Assembly (NCBI GenBank): GCA_030263275.1
Contig: SZOR01000065.1
Location: 1-22,622, forward strand
Length of the DNA: 22,622 nucleotides
Origin: DSNY01 sp016861185
Lineage (GTDB): Bacteria; Pseudomonadota; Gammaproteobacteria; Burkholderiales; Burkholderiaceae_F
Direction: 5' to 3'
Within the stretch, counting starts at the first letter, position 1. Each line of letters opens with the position of its first letter. Shown here in pieces: positions 1 to 9,487 of the stretch. The position numbers were made by a program, and so were the translations under genes. Under the pieces are notes generated by a model that did not search any database, was not told the DNA's origin, and saw only the letters and a program-made list of their open reading frames with translations.

Positions 1-101
1 CCCTCGCCGTGGCCGTCGCGCACGCGCTTGCGGCCGGCGCGCTGGTCGCCGCTTGTGCCGCCCTGCTGGAACGTTGTCTCGCCGTACGGAGGACCGAATG
101 A
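1..101 (+). CDS. C-terminal end of an unidentified membrane protein (partial)
   Basis: The frame that begins at base 3 is open to a TGA at 99-101 and encodes 32 residues. They form an Ala/Leu/Val-rich hydrophobic helix followed by a short basic tail ending in VRRTE. This looks like the last transmembrane helix of an inner-membrane protein. The stop overlaps the next start as ATGA, so the two genes are probably translationally coupled. Too little is present to name the family. NnrS-like and other denitrification-associated membrane proteins are possible from context only. Confidence 0.45.
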   Translation, partial: LAVAVAHALAAGALVAACAALLERCLAVRRTE

Positions 102-328
102 TCGTGATCGATGCGCGCGGGTGGGAACCGCCGCGCCCCTTTGAGGCCGTGATGGAAGCCTTGTGCGATCTGCCGCCCGGCGAGCGCATCCGCCTGATCC
201 TCGAACGCGAGCCGTTTCCGCTGTATCGCGTGCTCGAACGCAACGGCTACGCGTACTACGCGACCGCGTGCGAGGACGGTCGTTACGAGATCGACATCTG
301 CGAGCGCGAGGCGCCGCCGGCGGAGTGA
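98..328 (+). CDS. DUF2249 domain protein
   Basis: This 76-residue protein starts MIVIDARGWEPPRPFEAVMEAL and contains the stretch REPFPLYRVLERNGY. Both are hallmarks of the DUF2249 family, in which an acidic LDARG-type start is followed by a small alpha/beta fold. The ATG at 98 has a strong GGAGG at 88-92 with 5 nt spacing, so I prefer it to the in-frame start at 53. The biochemical role is unknown. The family often occurs beside hemerythrin, NnrS and Crp/Fnr genes in denitrifiers, and here a Dnr-like regulator lies downstream on the other strand. It overlaps the upstream membrane-protein gene by 4 nt, so they probably form an operon. It is about the usual length for a single-domain member, with no sign of damage. 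Confidence 0.8.
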   Translation: MIVIDARGWEPPRPFEAVMEALCDLPPGERIRLILEREPFPLYRVLERNGYAYYATACEDGRYEIDICEREAPPAE

Positions 329-360
329 TGGCGGGGGTCGCCTTCGGTCGGCATCCGGAG

Positions 361-391
361 ATCCCCCCTGGCCCCCTTTACGAAAGGGGGG
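361..391. repeat. Palindromic CCCCCTTT/AAAGGGGG intergenic repeat, copy A
   Basis: CCCCCTTT at 372-379 and AAAGGGGG at 383-390 form an 8-bp perfect stem with an ACG loop. It is preceded by ATCCCCCCTGG, which is also part of the unit. It lies between the convergent DUF2249 and regulator genes and could act as a bidirectional terminator. Related units lie near 18494, 20526 and around the IS110 element. Confidence 0.75.
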
Positions 392-408
392 TGTGCTGCC
401 GACGTGAA

Positions 409-1104
409 TCAGCTCGCGTGCTTGCGCAGGCGGTCGAGGTCGCGCACGTGGATGCGACGGCCCTTCACCTCGATCAGCCCGAGCGAGGTGAGGTCGTGCA
501 GGATCCGCGAGAAGTGCTCCTGCGTGAGGTTCAGTCTCGAAGCGATGATGCCCTTGGCCACCGGAAGCTGAATCTCGACGCTGCCCGCCCCCTCGGGCAG
601 TTCGGCCGCTGCGCAATCGCGCAGCAGGAAGCCGATCACGCGTTCGGTGCCCGAACGGGTCGAGTACGACTCGACGTCGGCGATCAACTGGTGCAGCCGC
701 CGGGACAGGCCGCCGAGCAGGCGGCGCGCGAACACCGGGTCCTGGTCGATGCCTTCGAACACGGTTTCCTTCGGAACGAACAGCAGCAGCCCGTCGGACA
801 GCGCCTGCGCGGTCACCACGTGCGGCAGGTCGAGGAACATCACCGCCTCGCCGAAGCTCTGCCCCTGGTCGAGGATCTCGACGACCTTCTCGACGCCGGT
901 CGACGACACGAACGACAGCTTGATCTGCCCGAACACGATCACGTACATGCCGGCGGCCGGATCGCCGCGATGGAACAGCACGTCGCCGCGCGCGACGCGA
1001 AGCTGCCGCGTGCTGCCGGCGATGTGCGCGCGCTGCTCGGCCGTCAGCTCGCGGAACAGCGCGAGATTGGCGAGGAAGTTTTCGGCATGCAGGACTGCGG
1101 CCAT
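409..1104 (-). CDS. Crp/Fnr-family regulator, Dnr-like
   Basis: This 231-residue protein has a cyclic-nucleotide-binding-type beta-roll (about residues 15-130), a long dimerisation helix (about 130-155) and a C-terminal winged helix. The recognition helix reads LTQEHFSRIL, which keeps the E..SR pattern that FNR-type proteins use to read TTGAT half-sites. The N-terminus lacks the cysteine cluster of oxygen-sensing FNR. It therefore fits the Dnr/NnrR group, which sense nitric oxide through haem and activate nir, nor and nos genes (family knowledge). The start has AGGGAGA about 6 nt upstream. Its position next to nirS-nirM supports control of that locus, and a candidate box lies at 1242-1255. 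The exact subgroup cannot be settled by eye. Confidence 0.85.
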   Translation of the reverse strand: MAAVLHAENFLANLALFRELTAEQRAHIAGSTRQLRVARGDVLFHRGDPAAGMYVIVFGQIKLSFVSSTGVEKVVEILDQGQSFGEAVMFLDLPHVVTAQALSDGLLLFVPKETVFEGIDQDPVFARRLLGGLSRRLHQLIADVESYSTRSGTERVIGFLLRDCAAAELPEGAGSVEIQLPVAKGIIASRLNLTQEHFSRILHDLTSLGLIEVKGRRIHVRDLDRLRKHAS

Positions 1105-1410
1105 GGCATCTCCCTGTGCTGCGGGCGTCCCGACTGCGGCGGCTCCGAACGGCCGGCGTCTTTGCGCCGCTTGCGCGTGCGCCCGCGTGCGGTCGCCTGC
1201 GCTGCGTCGGCCGGAGTCTGGAGAGCCGATTGTGCCCCGTCTTGACCTGCATCAGATCCGCGCGGTCGCGCTTGCGAGTGGCAGGTCGAAATGCCTCCTT
1301 GGGGGTAGTACCGCGAGTCGTTCGGGCCGACGCCCGCGGGATTAGCGCAAGTCAAGTCGGGCGCGGAGCCCCGGTCGTACCGTGAGCGCACCGCATCACG
1401 GAGCGACGAA
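1105..1410. other. Divergent intergenic region between regulator and TonB receptor
   Basis: These 306 bases separate the minus-strand regulator from the plus-strand receptor. They hold one convincing FNR/Dnr-type box (1242-1255). A GGAG at 1400-1403 lies 7 nt before the receptor's TTG start. I see no small ORF with a credible ribosome site and no clear sigma-70 promoter. Confidence 0.5.
1242..1255. promoter_or_regulatory. Candidate FNR/Dnr box
   Basis: The site reads TTGAC-CTGC-ATCAG, two mismatches from TTGAT-N4-ATCAA with the correct 4-nt spacer. It lies 137 nt upstream of the regulator's start and 155 nt upstream of the receptor's start. It could serve autoregulation, receptor control or both. 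Confidence 0.5.
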
Positions 1411-3648
<2,238 letters not shown>

Positions 3649-3684
3649 TGACAACCCTGATGCCGGGACCGGGCGCATGCGGAC

Positions 3685-3698
3685 TTGATGCAAGCCAT
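3685..3698. promoter_or_regulatory. Possible Dnr/FNR half-site upstream of nirS
   Basis: One perfect half-site, TTGAT (3685-3689), is followed by a 4-nt spacer and a degenerate second half, GCCAT. It ends 98 nt before the nirS ATG. That would suit a class II promoter with a leader of about 60 nt. The weak second half keeps confidence low. Confidence 0.35.
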
Positions 3699-3796
3699 GG
3701 AAACGGCGACGCATGGCCTCTAGCGTCGCCATCAAACGCGGCGCGTCGCTACCGCACGCGCCGCCGGATTCCGCTTCAACCCAAGAGGAGATCGAG

Positions 3797-5533
3797 ATGA
3801 AACGAAGCAGACTGGCCATCGCCGCGCTGGCCGGCGCGCTGGCAGCCGGACTGGCGTTCGCGCAGGCCAAGGGCGACGCCAAGAAGGAGGAGCGCGCGCC
3901 GGTGACCGGCGAAGAGCTGCGTTACCAGGCCGGCGGCTCGCCGCTGGCGGGCGTCGAGATGCACCAGGACGTCAATCCGAAGGCGCCGCAGATGACGAAG
4001 GCCGAGTTCGACAAGGGCCGGCAGATCTACTTCGAGCGTTGCGCCGGCTGCCATGGCGTGCTGCGCAAGGGCGCGACCGGCAAGCCGCTGACGCCGGACA
4101 TCACGCTGCAGCGGGGCACCGAGATCCTCAAGGTCTTCATCAAGTACGGCACACCCGCAGGCATGCCGAACTGGGGCACCTCGGGCGACTTGAACGACGC
4201 CGAAGTCGACCTGATGGCGCGCTACATCCAGCAGACGCCTCCGCAACCACCCGAGTTCGGGCTGCCCGAGATGAAGGCGACGTGGAAGGTCATCGTTCCG
4301 CCGGAGAAGCGGCCGAAGAAGAAGATGAACAAGTACAACATCGACAACATCTTCTCGACCACGCTGCGCGACACCGGCGAAGTCGCGCTGATCGACGGCG
4401 ACACGAAGAAGATCATCAACATCGTCAAGACCGGCTACGCGGTGCACATCTCGCGCGTGTCGGCCTCGGGCCGCTACGTGTTCGTGATCGGCCGCGACGC
4501 CAAGATCAACATGATCGACCTGTGGATGGAGAAGCCCGACAACGTCGCCGAGATCCGCATCGGCCTGGAGGCGCGCTCGGTCGACACGTCCAAGGCCAAG
4601 GGCTTCGAGGACAAGCTGGCGATCGCCGGCGCCTACTGGCCGCCGCAGTACGTGATCATGAAGGGCGACACGCTCGAGCCGCTGAAGATCGTCTCCACGC
4701 GCGGCATGACGGTCGATACGCAGGAGTTCCATCCGGAACCGCGCGTGGCGTCGATCGTCGCGTCGCACTTCGCGCCCGAGTTCGTCGTCAACGTCAAGGA
4801 GACCGGCAAGATCCTGATGGTCAACTACAAGGACATCGACAACCTGAAGGTGACCGAGATCCCGGCGGCGCGCTTCCTGCACGACGGCGGCTGGGACGCG
4901 AGCAAGCGCTACTTCCTGGTGGCGGCGAACCAGTCGAACAAGATCGCGGTCGTCGATGCGAAGGAAGGCAAGCGCACGGCGCTCATCGACGTCGACAAGA
5001 TCCCGCATCCGGGGCGCGGCGCGAACTTCAATCATCCGAAGTTCGGCCCTGTGTGGGCGACCGGCCACCTCGGCAGCGAGAAGATCGCGCTGATCGGCAC
5101 CGACCCGAAGAAGAACAGGCAACACGCGTGGAAGGTCGTGCAGATGCTCGACGGCCAGGGCGGCGGCAACCTCTTCATCAAGACGCACCCGAAGAGCGCG
5201 AACCTGTACGTCGACACGCCGCTGAACCCGGACTCGAAGATCGCGCGTTCGGTCGCCGTGTTCAACATCAAGGACCTGTCGGCCAAGCCGAAGATCCTTC
5301 CGATCGCCGACTGGGCCGGCATTCCGGAAGGCCAGGGCCGCATCGTTCAGCCCGAGTACAACAAGGCCGGCGACGAAGTGTGGTTCGCGGTGTGGAGCGC
5401 GAAGGACCAGACCTCTGCGCTGGTCGTGGTCGACGACAAGACGCTGAAACCGAAGGCCGTGATCAAGGATCCGAAACTGATCACGCCGACCGGCCACTTC
5501 AACATCTACAACACGCAGCATGACGTCTACTGA
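3797..5533 (+). CDS. nirS: Cytochrome cd1 nitrite reductase NirS
   Basis: This 578-residue periplasmic enzyme reduces nitrite to nitric oxide in denitrification. A signal peptide (about 1-22) precedes a cytochrome c domain with the haem site CAGCH at residues 82-86 and a probable axial Met in GTPAGMPNWG (Met123). The C-terminal eight-bladed propeller binds haem d1. The His in AVHISR fits the proximal d1 ligand. The His residues in SHFAPEF and FLHDGGWD fit the pair at the distal nitrite-binding side. It ends in HDVY, and the length matches the family. AAGAGGAG at 3782-3789 supports the ATG at 3797, and earlier in-frame starts would spoil the signal peptide. nirM follows after 13 nt. The d1 biosynthesis genes are not in the window, except for a NirF-like fragment. 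Confidence 0.98.
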   Translation: MKRSRLAIAALAGALAAGLAFAQAKGDAKKEERAPVTGEELRYQAGGSPLAGVEMHQDVNPKAPQMTKAEFDKGRQIYFERCAGCHGVLRKGATGKPLTPDITLQRGTEILKVFIKYGTPAGMPNWGTSGDLNDAEVDLMARYIQQTPPQPPEFGLPEMKATWKVIVPPEKRPKKKMNKYNIDNIFSTTLRDTGEVALIDGDTKKIINIVKTGYAVHISRVSASGRYVFVIGRDAKINMIDLWMEKPDNVAEIRIGLEARSVDTSKAKGFEDKLAIAGAYWPPQYVIMKGDTLEPLKIVSTRGMTVDTQEFHPEPRVASIVASHFAPEFVVNVKETGKILMVNYKDIDNLKVTEIPAARFLHDGGWDASKRYFLVAANQSNKIAVVDAKEGKRTALIDVDKIPHPGRGANFNHPKFGPVWATGHLGSEKIALIGTDPKKNRQHAWKVVQMLDGQGGGNLFIKTHPKSANLYVDTPLNPDSKIARSVAVFNIKDLSAKPKILPIADWAGIPEGQGRIVQPEYNKAGDEVWFAVWSAKDQTSALVVVDDKTLKPKAVIKDPKLITPTGHFNIYNTQHDVY

Positions 5534-5546
5534 GGAGGACGCGCCG

Positions 5547-5861
5547 ATGCAACGCAAACTCACCGTACTCGCGGTCGCGCTCTGCGCCGCGCTTGCCGCC
5601 TCCGGCGCGGCGCGCGCCGACGAGGCGCTCGCGAAGAAGCACAACTGCGTGGCCTGCCACCAGGTCGACAAGAAAAGCGTCGGCCCCGCGTACAAGGACG
5701 TGGCCAAGAAGTACAAGGGCCAGGCCGATGCGGTCGCCAAGCTCTCCGACAAGGTGAAAAAAGGCGGCTCGGGCGTCTGGGGTCCGGTGCCGATGCCACC
5801 GAACGCGGCAGTGCCCGACGCCGACATCAAAAAGCTGGTCGAGTGGGTGCTGGCGATGTAG
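5547..5861 (+). CDS. nirM: Cytochrome c551 (c8), electron donor to NirS
   Basis: This 104-residue precursor has a signal peptide ending in ARA and a mature part of about 80 residues, the size of Pseudomonas cytochrome c551. The haem site CVACH, the stretch VGPAYKDVA and the Met-ligand region GVWGPVPMPPN match that family closely. In the periplasm it would pass electrons from the bc1 complex to NirS (known role of the family). The ATG at 5547 has GAGGAGG at 5532-5538. It follows nirS by 13 nt, so the two are surely one transcript. The final codons overlap the next gene's proposed GTG start at 5843 by 19 nt. Confidence 0.93.
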   Translation: MQRKLTVLAVALCAALAASGAARADEALAKKHNCVACHQVDKKSVGPAYKDVAKKYKGQADAVAKLSDKVKKGGSGVWGPVPMPPNAAVPDADIKKLVEWVLAM

Positions 5862-6403
5862 TCCGACGCTGCGCGCGTCTCCTGCGCAGCGCCTTGGCGG
5901 CCGCGGTTCTCGCGGCCGCTTTTCATTCGTTCGCCGCCGAACCCGCCGTTCGCTCATCGGACGGCCGCTGGCTGCTGCAGGCGGACAACGAGACGCGTAC
6001 GCTCGTCGCGGTCGATGCGGCGAGCGGCGCGATCGTCCGCCGCATCGCGGTCGCCGACAGGCGCGGGGCGACCTCGCGCGTGGCGCGCATCGTCGATGCG
6101 CCGCCGCGCAAGAGCTTTGTCGTCTTCCTGGCCGATATCGCAGAGGCGTGGGAACTGTCGTACGACCCGCACGCCGAACCAGTGTACGACGGCCTCGTGC
6201 ACGACTACCGGATGGGTGAAGGCATCGCCGACCGCGGACCCTTCGCGGTGCGGCGCATCTTCCTCGACGAACCGCTCACCGACGCCGATTTCAGTTCCGA
6301 CTTCTCGCAATTCACCGGGAAGGCCGCCGACGGCTCGCTGCACGTGGTCAACCTGCACGTGCGCCGGCGCATCCAGATCCTGCGGCCCGGCAACGCGCGC
6401 TGA
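5843..6403 (+). CDS. Short NirF-like periplasmic protein
   Basis: This 186-residue protein begins at a GTG inside the end of nirM. The N-terminus (RRCARLLRSALAAAVLAAAF, then AFHSFAAEPA) looks like a signal peptide. The rest resembles the middle of NirF, the haem d1 synthesis protein related to the NirS propeller: VDAPPRKSFVVFLADI, WELSYDPHAEPVYDGLVHDY and RMGEGIADRGPFAVRR are NirF-like stretches. NirF is usually close to 390 residues, so this is about half a propeller. It has its own export signal and an intact frame. It may be a specialised half-length paralogue or a remnant. No nirE, nirD, nirL, nirG, nirH or nirJ gene is nearby. The family link is from remembered motifs, so moderate. The start has no clear ribosome site and could be a TTG near 5893. 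Confidence 0.65.
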   Translation: MGAGDVVRRCARLLRSALAAAVLAAAFHSFAAEPAVRSSDGRWLLQADNETRTLVAVDAASGAIVRRIAVADRRGATSRVARIVDAPPRKSFVVFLADIAEAWELSYDPHAEPVYDGLVHDYRMGEGIADRGPFAVRRIFLDEPLTDADFSSDFSQFTGKAADGSLHVVNLHVRRRIQILRPGNAR

Positions 6404-6413
6404 GCACGCGCGT

Positions 6414-7319
6414 TCACCGCCCGCGCAGGCGTTGTACTTCGATTTCGCCGTCGCTCGTCACGCGTCCGCGCACTTCGACGTAGCCGCCGACGCGAGCGCG
6501 GTCGACGCGTGCGCCGGCAAGTCCGCGCAGCGGCAGCGCGTCGAGTTGCGCCGGGCCGGCGAGCGTCCCGTGCAACCGCACCGCGGCGCCGACCGGAATC
6601 GGCGCCGCGCGCCCCTGCCCATCGCGCGCGCCGTCCGCGATCCAGCGCTCGATCAGCGCGATGTCGGCGTCGTCGAGATACGGCGGACCGTCGAAGGGCA
6701 TGCGCGGGCGCGCCTGCCCCCGCACGCGGCGCAGCAGTTCGCTCGCTCCCGGCCGCCCGGGCACGACACGCGCGCGGTCGAGCGTCGCGATCGTCGCGGC
6801 GTAGCTGTTGAGGCGATAGCCCTCGGGCGCCGGCCCCATGCGCCCCTGCTCGGTATGGCAACTGGCGCAGCGGCGCGCGAAGATCGGCGCGACGTGCGCG
6901 TACGTGACCGGCTCGCCCGGCCCGGGTCGTGGCGGCGTCGAGGCAACGGCCGCAGACGGCGAACCCGCCGGCATCCGCGCATCGATCCAGGCGACGAACG
7001 ATGCGATCTGCGCGTCGGTCAGGAACGGCGGGCCGGTCATCGGCATGCGCGGTGCGCTCGTGCCGCGCAGCCGGCGCACGAGTTCGCTCGCTTCGCCCGC
7101 GCCGGCGCGCACCACCGGGCCGCGCGCGCTGCCGGCGAGCAGTCCCTCCAGCGTGTCGAGCTTCAGCCCGGCAGCGGCGCTCGCGCCCGAGTGGCACATC
7201 ACGCATTGCGCCTGCAGGATCGGCGCCAGCTCGGCGTACGTCGGCTGCGCGTGCGCGGCCGCCGCCGCAGCGAGCGCACCCGCCAGCACCGCGCCACGCG
7301 CGCACTCAGTCCAGCGCAC
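6414..7319 (-). CDS. Secreted di-haem c-type cytochrome with C-terminal small domain
   Basis: From GTG 7319 the product is 301 residues, with an Ala-rich signal peptide cut near AHAQ. It carries two haem-binding modules with CVMCH (39-43) and CASCH (151-155). Each is followed by a candidate axial Met in RMPMTGPPFL and RMPFDGPPYL, so the modules look like a tandem duplication. They resemble the Planctomycete-type cytochrome c domain, which is also common in proteobacteria. The last 60 residues are Val/Arg-rich and may form a small beta-barrel of unknown role. The start overlaps the end of senA by 14 nt, so the two genes are co-transcribed. It ends 10 nt from the convergent NirF-like gene. An electron-transfer role is likely, but the partner is unknown. 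The start is inferred from the signal peptide. Confidence 0.8.
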   Translation of the reverse strand: MRWTECARGAVLAGALAAAAAAHAQPTYAELAPILQAQCVMCHSGASAAAGLKLDTLEGLLAGSARGPVVRAGAGEASELVRRLRGTSAPRMPMTGPPFLTDAQIASFVAWIDARMPAGSPSAAVASTPPRPGPGEPVTYAHVAPIFARRCASCHTEQGRMGPAPEGYRLNSYAATIATLDRARVVPGRPGASELLRRVRGQARPRMPFDGPPYLDDADIALIERWIADGARDGQGRAAPIPVGAAVRLHGTLAGPAQLDALPLRGLAGARVDRARVGGYVEVRGRVTSDGEIEVQRLRGR

Positions 7320-8475
7320 AAGTGCGGAACCCGACGAAGATGTCGTCGCGCTCGGGCAGGTAGAAGTTGCGGAAGCGCGGGTGGACGAGCCGCGCCGGCG
7401 TGGCGAAGCTCGCGCCGCGCACCGAGCGGTGCGTGCCGAACCACGGCGCCGAATACTCGGCGTACGGGTCGGGTGCAAAGCCCGGGTACGGCTCGAAGGT
7501 CGTCGCGGTCCACTCCCACACCGCGCGCGACGGCGCGATCGCACTCTGCACCGCGGCGTTCTCCCATTCGGCCTCGGTGGGAAGCCGTCGCTTCGCCCAG
7601 CGGCAATACGCTTCCGCTTCGTGCGCGGTCACGTGCCGCACGGGCTCGTCGGGTGCGAGCGGCTGCAGCGTACCGAAGCGTTCGGCGAGCCATTCGCCGC
7701 CTTCGCGGCGCCAGCCGCGCGGCGCGCGGCGGCCCGTGCGCGCGAGCCAGGCGCGGCCCTCGTCGGTCCACAGCGCGGGCCGTACGTAGCCGCCGTCGTC
7801 GACGAACGCGGCGAACTCGCGGTTGCCGACACAGCGGCGCGCGATCGCATACGGTGCCAGCCGCACGCGGTGCGCCCACTTCTCGTTATCGAAGACGAAG
7901 CCCGGCGCCGTGCGCGCCATGCCGAGCTCGATGTCGCCGCCCGATAGCGACGCGTCGCCCTGTCCCTCGGGCGCGGCCGGCGCCGTCGGGCGGGTCGGCG
8001 CCGGATACCCCAGCGTGTTGCGCATGTAGAAGAAGGCTTCGCCGTGCATGTCCTCGTGAAACAGCGACAGGCGGAAGAAGTACAGGCCCGCGTCGGAATC
8101 CTCGGCGCGCTCGAGCGCGTCGAGCGCCGCGTGCAGCGTGGCGTCGAGGTAGTCGAGCGCGCCCGCGCGCGACGGCAGGTCGAGCGTCCAGCGCGTCGGA
8201 TGCGCGACCTTGCTCGAGTCGTACCAGCGGTCGGCGTCGGCGAGCAGCGAAGGCGCGAGCGGCGCGTCGGCGCCGCGCCACCGCACGCACCAGTGCTCCA
8301 TGAACCAGCCGACGTGGCCGACCTCCCACAGGAACGGATTGACGATCGGCTGGTACGCGATGTCGCGCCACTGCGCATCGGAGAGGTCGTCGACGAGCCC
8401 CCTCGTATACTGCCGCGCCGACTGCAGCGCGTCGCGCAGTTGCGCCCTGCTCGACTGTCGCGCCGAATTCGACAC
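7306..8475 (-). CDS. senA: Selenoneine synthase SenA (EgtB-like iron enzyme)
   Basis: The 389-residue product has an N-terminal DinB-like helical domain (about 10-150) and a C-terminal formylglycine-generating-enzyme-like domain (about 190-385). Iron-ligand candidates are the His in EVGHVGW and the H-x3-H in FHEDMHGE, as in the EgtB family. The C-terminal domain ends RFRNFYLPERDDIFVGFRT. EgtB joins hercynine and a thiol donor using oxygen. Its relative SenA uses a selenosugar to make selenoneine. The neighbouring senB and senC decide for SenA here. The GTG at 8475 is favoured by GGAGGG at 8485-8490. No EgtD (hercynine maker) is in the window, so hercynine must come from elsewhere. Telling SenA from EgtB by sequence alone is uncertain. 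Confidence 0.82.
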   Translation of the reverse strand: MSNSARQSSRAQLRDALQSARQYTRGLVDDLSDAQWRDIAYQPIVNPFLWEVGHVGWFMEHWCVRWRGADAPLAPSLLADADRWYDSSKVAHPTRWTLDLPSRAGALDYLDATLHAALDALERAEDSDAGLYFFRLSLFHEDMHGEAFFYMRNTLGYPAPTRPTAPAAPEGQGDASLSGGDIELGMARTAPGFVFDNEKWAHRVRLAPYAIARRCVGNREFAAFVDDGGYVRPALWTDEGRAWLARTGRRAPRGWRREGGEWLAERFGTLQPLAPDEPVRHVTAHEAEAYCRWAKRRLPTEAEWENAAVQSAIAPSRAVWEWTATTFEPYPGFAPDPYAEYSAPWFGTHRSVRGASFATPARLVHPRFRNFYLPERDDIFVGFRTCALD

Positions 8476-8479
8476 CCTG

Positions 8480-9487
8480 ATGCCCTCCGTGCTTTCCCGC
8501 GCTGCCCGTCCGCGCCGTCCGCTCGTGGCGATTATCACGCCCTCGCTCGCGGACGCAAACACGGGCAACTGGCACACGGCCGCGCGCTGGGCGCGTTTCC
8601 TGCGCGCGCGTTATCGCGTGCGCGTGCTGAAGGCGTGGAACGGCGAAGCCGCCGATGCGCTGATCGCGCTGCACGCGCGCCGCTCGGCGGCGTCGATCGA
8701 GGCGTTCGCGCGGCATCAGCCGCGCCGCCCGCTGATCGTCGTGCTCACCGGCACCGATCTGTACCGCGACATCCGCACCGACGCCGCCGCGCAGCGCTCG
8801 CTCGAACTGGCCACGCGACTTGTCGTCCTGCAGGAGCGCGGCGCGGAGGCGCTGCCGGCCGCGCTGCGCGGCAAGGCCGTCGTGATCTATCAATCCGCGC
8901 CGCGGCTGGCCCTGGGGGTGCGACGCCGCACGATGTTCGACGTCGCCGTCGTCGGCCATCTGCGCGACGAGAAAGACCCGCGGCTCGCGATGCGCGTCGC
9001 CGAAAGGCTGCCGCACGATTCGCGCATCCGCGTGTTGCACGTCGGCGACGCGCTCGATCCAGCGCTCGGGCAAGCGGCGCAGTCGACGCAACGGCGTTGC
9101 GCCCGCTACCGCTGGCTCGGCGGATTGCCGCGCGCGCGCACGCGGCAGGTGATGCGCAACGCGCGGCTGCTGCTGCACCCGTCGAAAATGGAGGGCGGCG
9201 CGCAGGCGATCCTCGAAGCGATCCAGTCCGGCACACCGGTCGTCGCGAGCGACTGCCCCGGCAACGTCGGCATGCTCGGTCGCGGCTATCCAGGGCTGTT
9301 CCCGGTCGGCGACATGCAGGCCGCGGCGAAGCTGCTGCGGCGTGCGGAAACCGACGCCAAACTCCTGCGCGCCTTGCAGTCGGCGTGTAAGAAACGGGCC
9401 GCGCTGTTCGACCCAGAGCGCGAGCGGCGGGCCGTGCTTCGGCTCGTGGATAATTCACTCGCGAAGTCCTCCCGGAGATCACGATGA
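8480..9487 (+). CDS. senB: Selenosugar synthase SenB (GT-B glycosyltransferase)
   Basis: The 335-residue product has a glycine-poor Rossmann start (LVAIITPSLADANTGNWHTA, then ARWARFLR) typical of the glycosyltransferase group TIGR04348. The C-terminal half carries HPSKMEGGAQAILEAI and GTPVVASDCPGNVGML, the nucleotide-sugar-binding region of GT-B enzymes. SenB couples selenophosphate to a UDP-sugar to give a selenosugar (known for the sen pathway). The stop overlaps the senC start as ATGA, so the two are coupled. The start is uncertain: ATG 8480 keeps four bases from the divergent senA start but has no ribosome site. GTG 8525, directly at VAIITP, is an alternative. Confidence 0.85.
   Translation: MPSVLSRAARPRRPLVAIITPSLADANTGNWHTAARWARFLRARYRVRVLKAWNGEAADALIALHARRSAASIEAFARHQPRRPLIVVLTGTDLYRDIRTDAAAQRSLELATRLVVLQERGAEALPAALRGKAVVIYQSAPRLALGVRRRTMFDVAVVGHLRDEKDPRLAMRVAERLPHDSRIRVLHVGDALDPALGQAAQSTQRRCARYRWLGGLPRARTRQVMRNARLLLHPSKMEGGAQAILEAIQSGTPVVASDCPGNVGMLGRGYPGLFPVGDMQAAAKLLRRAETDAKLLRALQSACKKRAALFDPERERRAVLRLVDNSLAKSSRRSR
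8485..8560 (-). promoter_or_regulatory. Possible senA promoter and ribosome site inside the 5' end of senB
   Basis: On the minus strand, GGAGGG (8485-8490) lies 9 nt before the senA GTG. A GATAAT (8531-8536) could be a -10 box, giving a leader of about 50 nt. The matching -35 region, near TTTGCG at 8554-8559, is weak. If this is right, the senA control region is read as senB coding sequence. Confidence 0.3.

Noticed and set aside
1344..1360. Second FNR box (TTGACTTGCGCTAA, minus strand)
   Set aside because: Only one half fits; the second half matches two of five bases.
3776..5926. 716-residue open frame antisense to nirS and nirM
   Set aside because: It covers two certain genes and encodes a low-complexity Asp/Arg/Leu/Val-rich product without domains.
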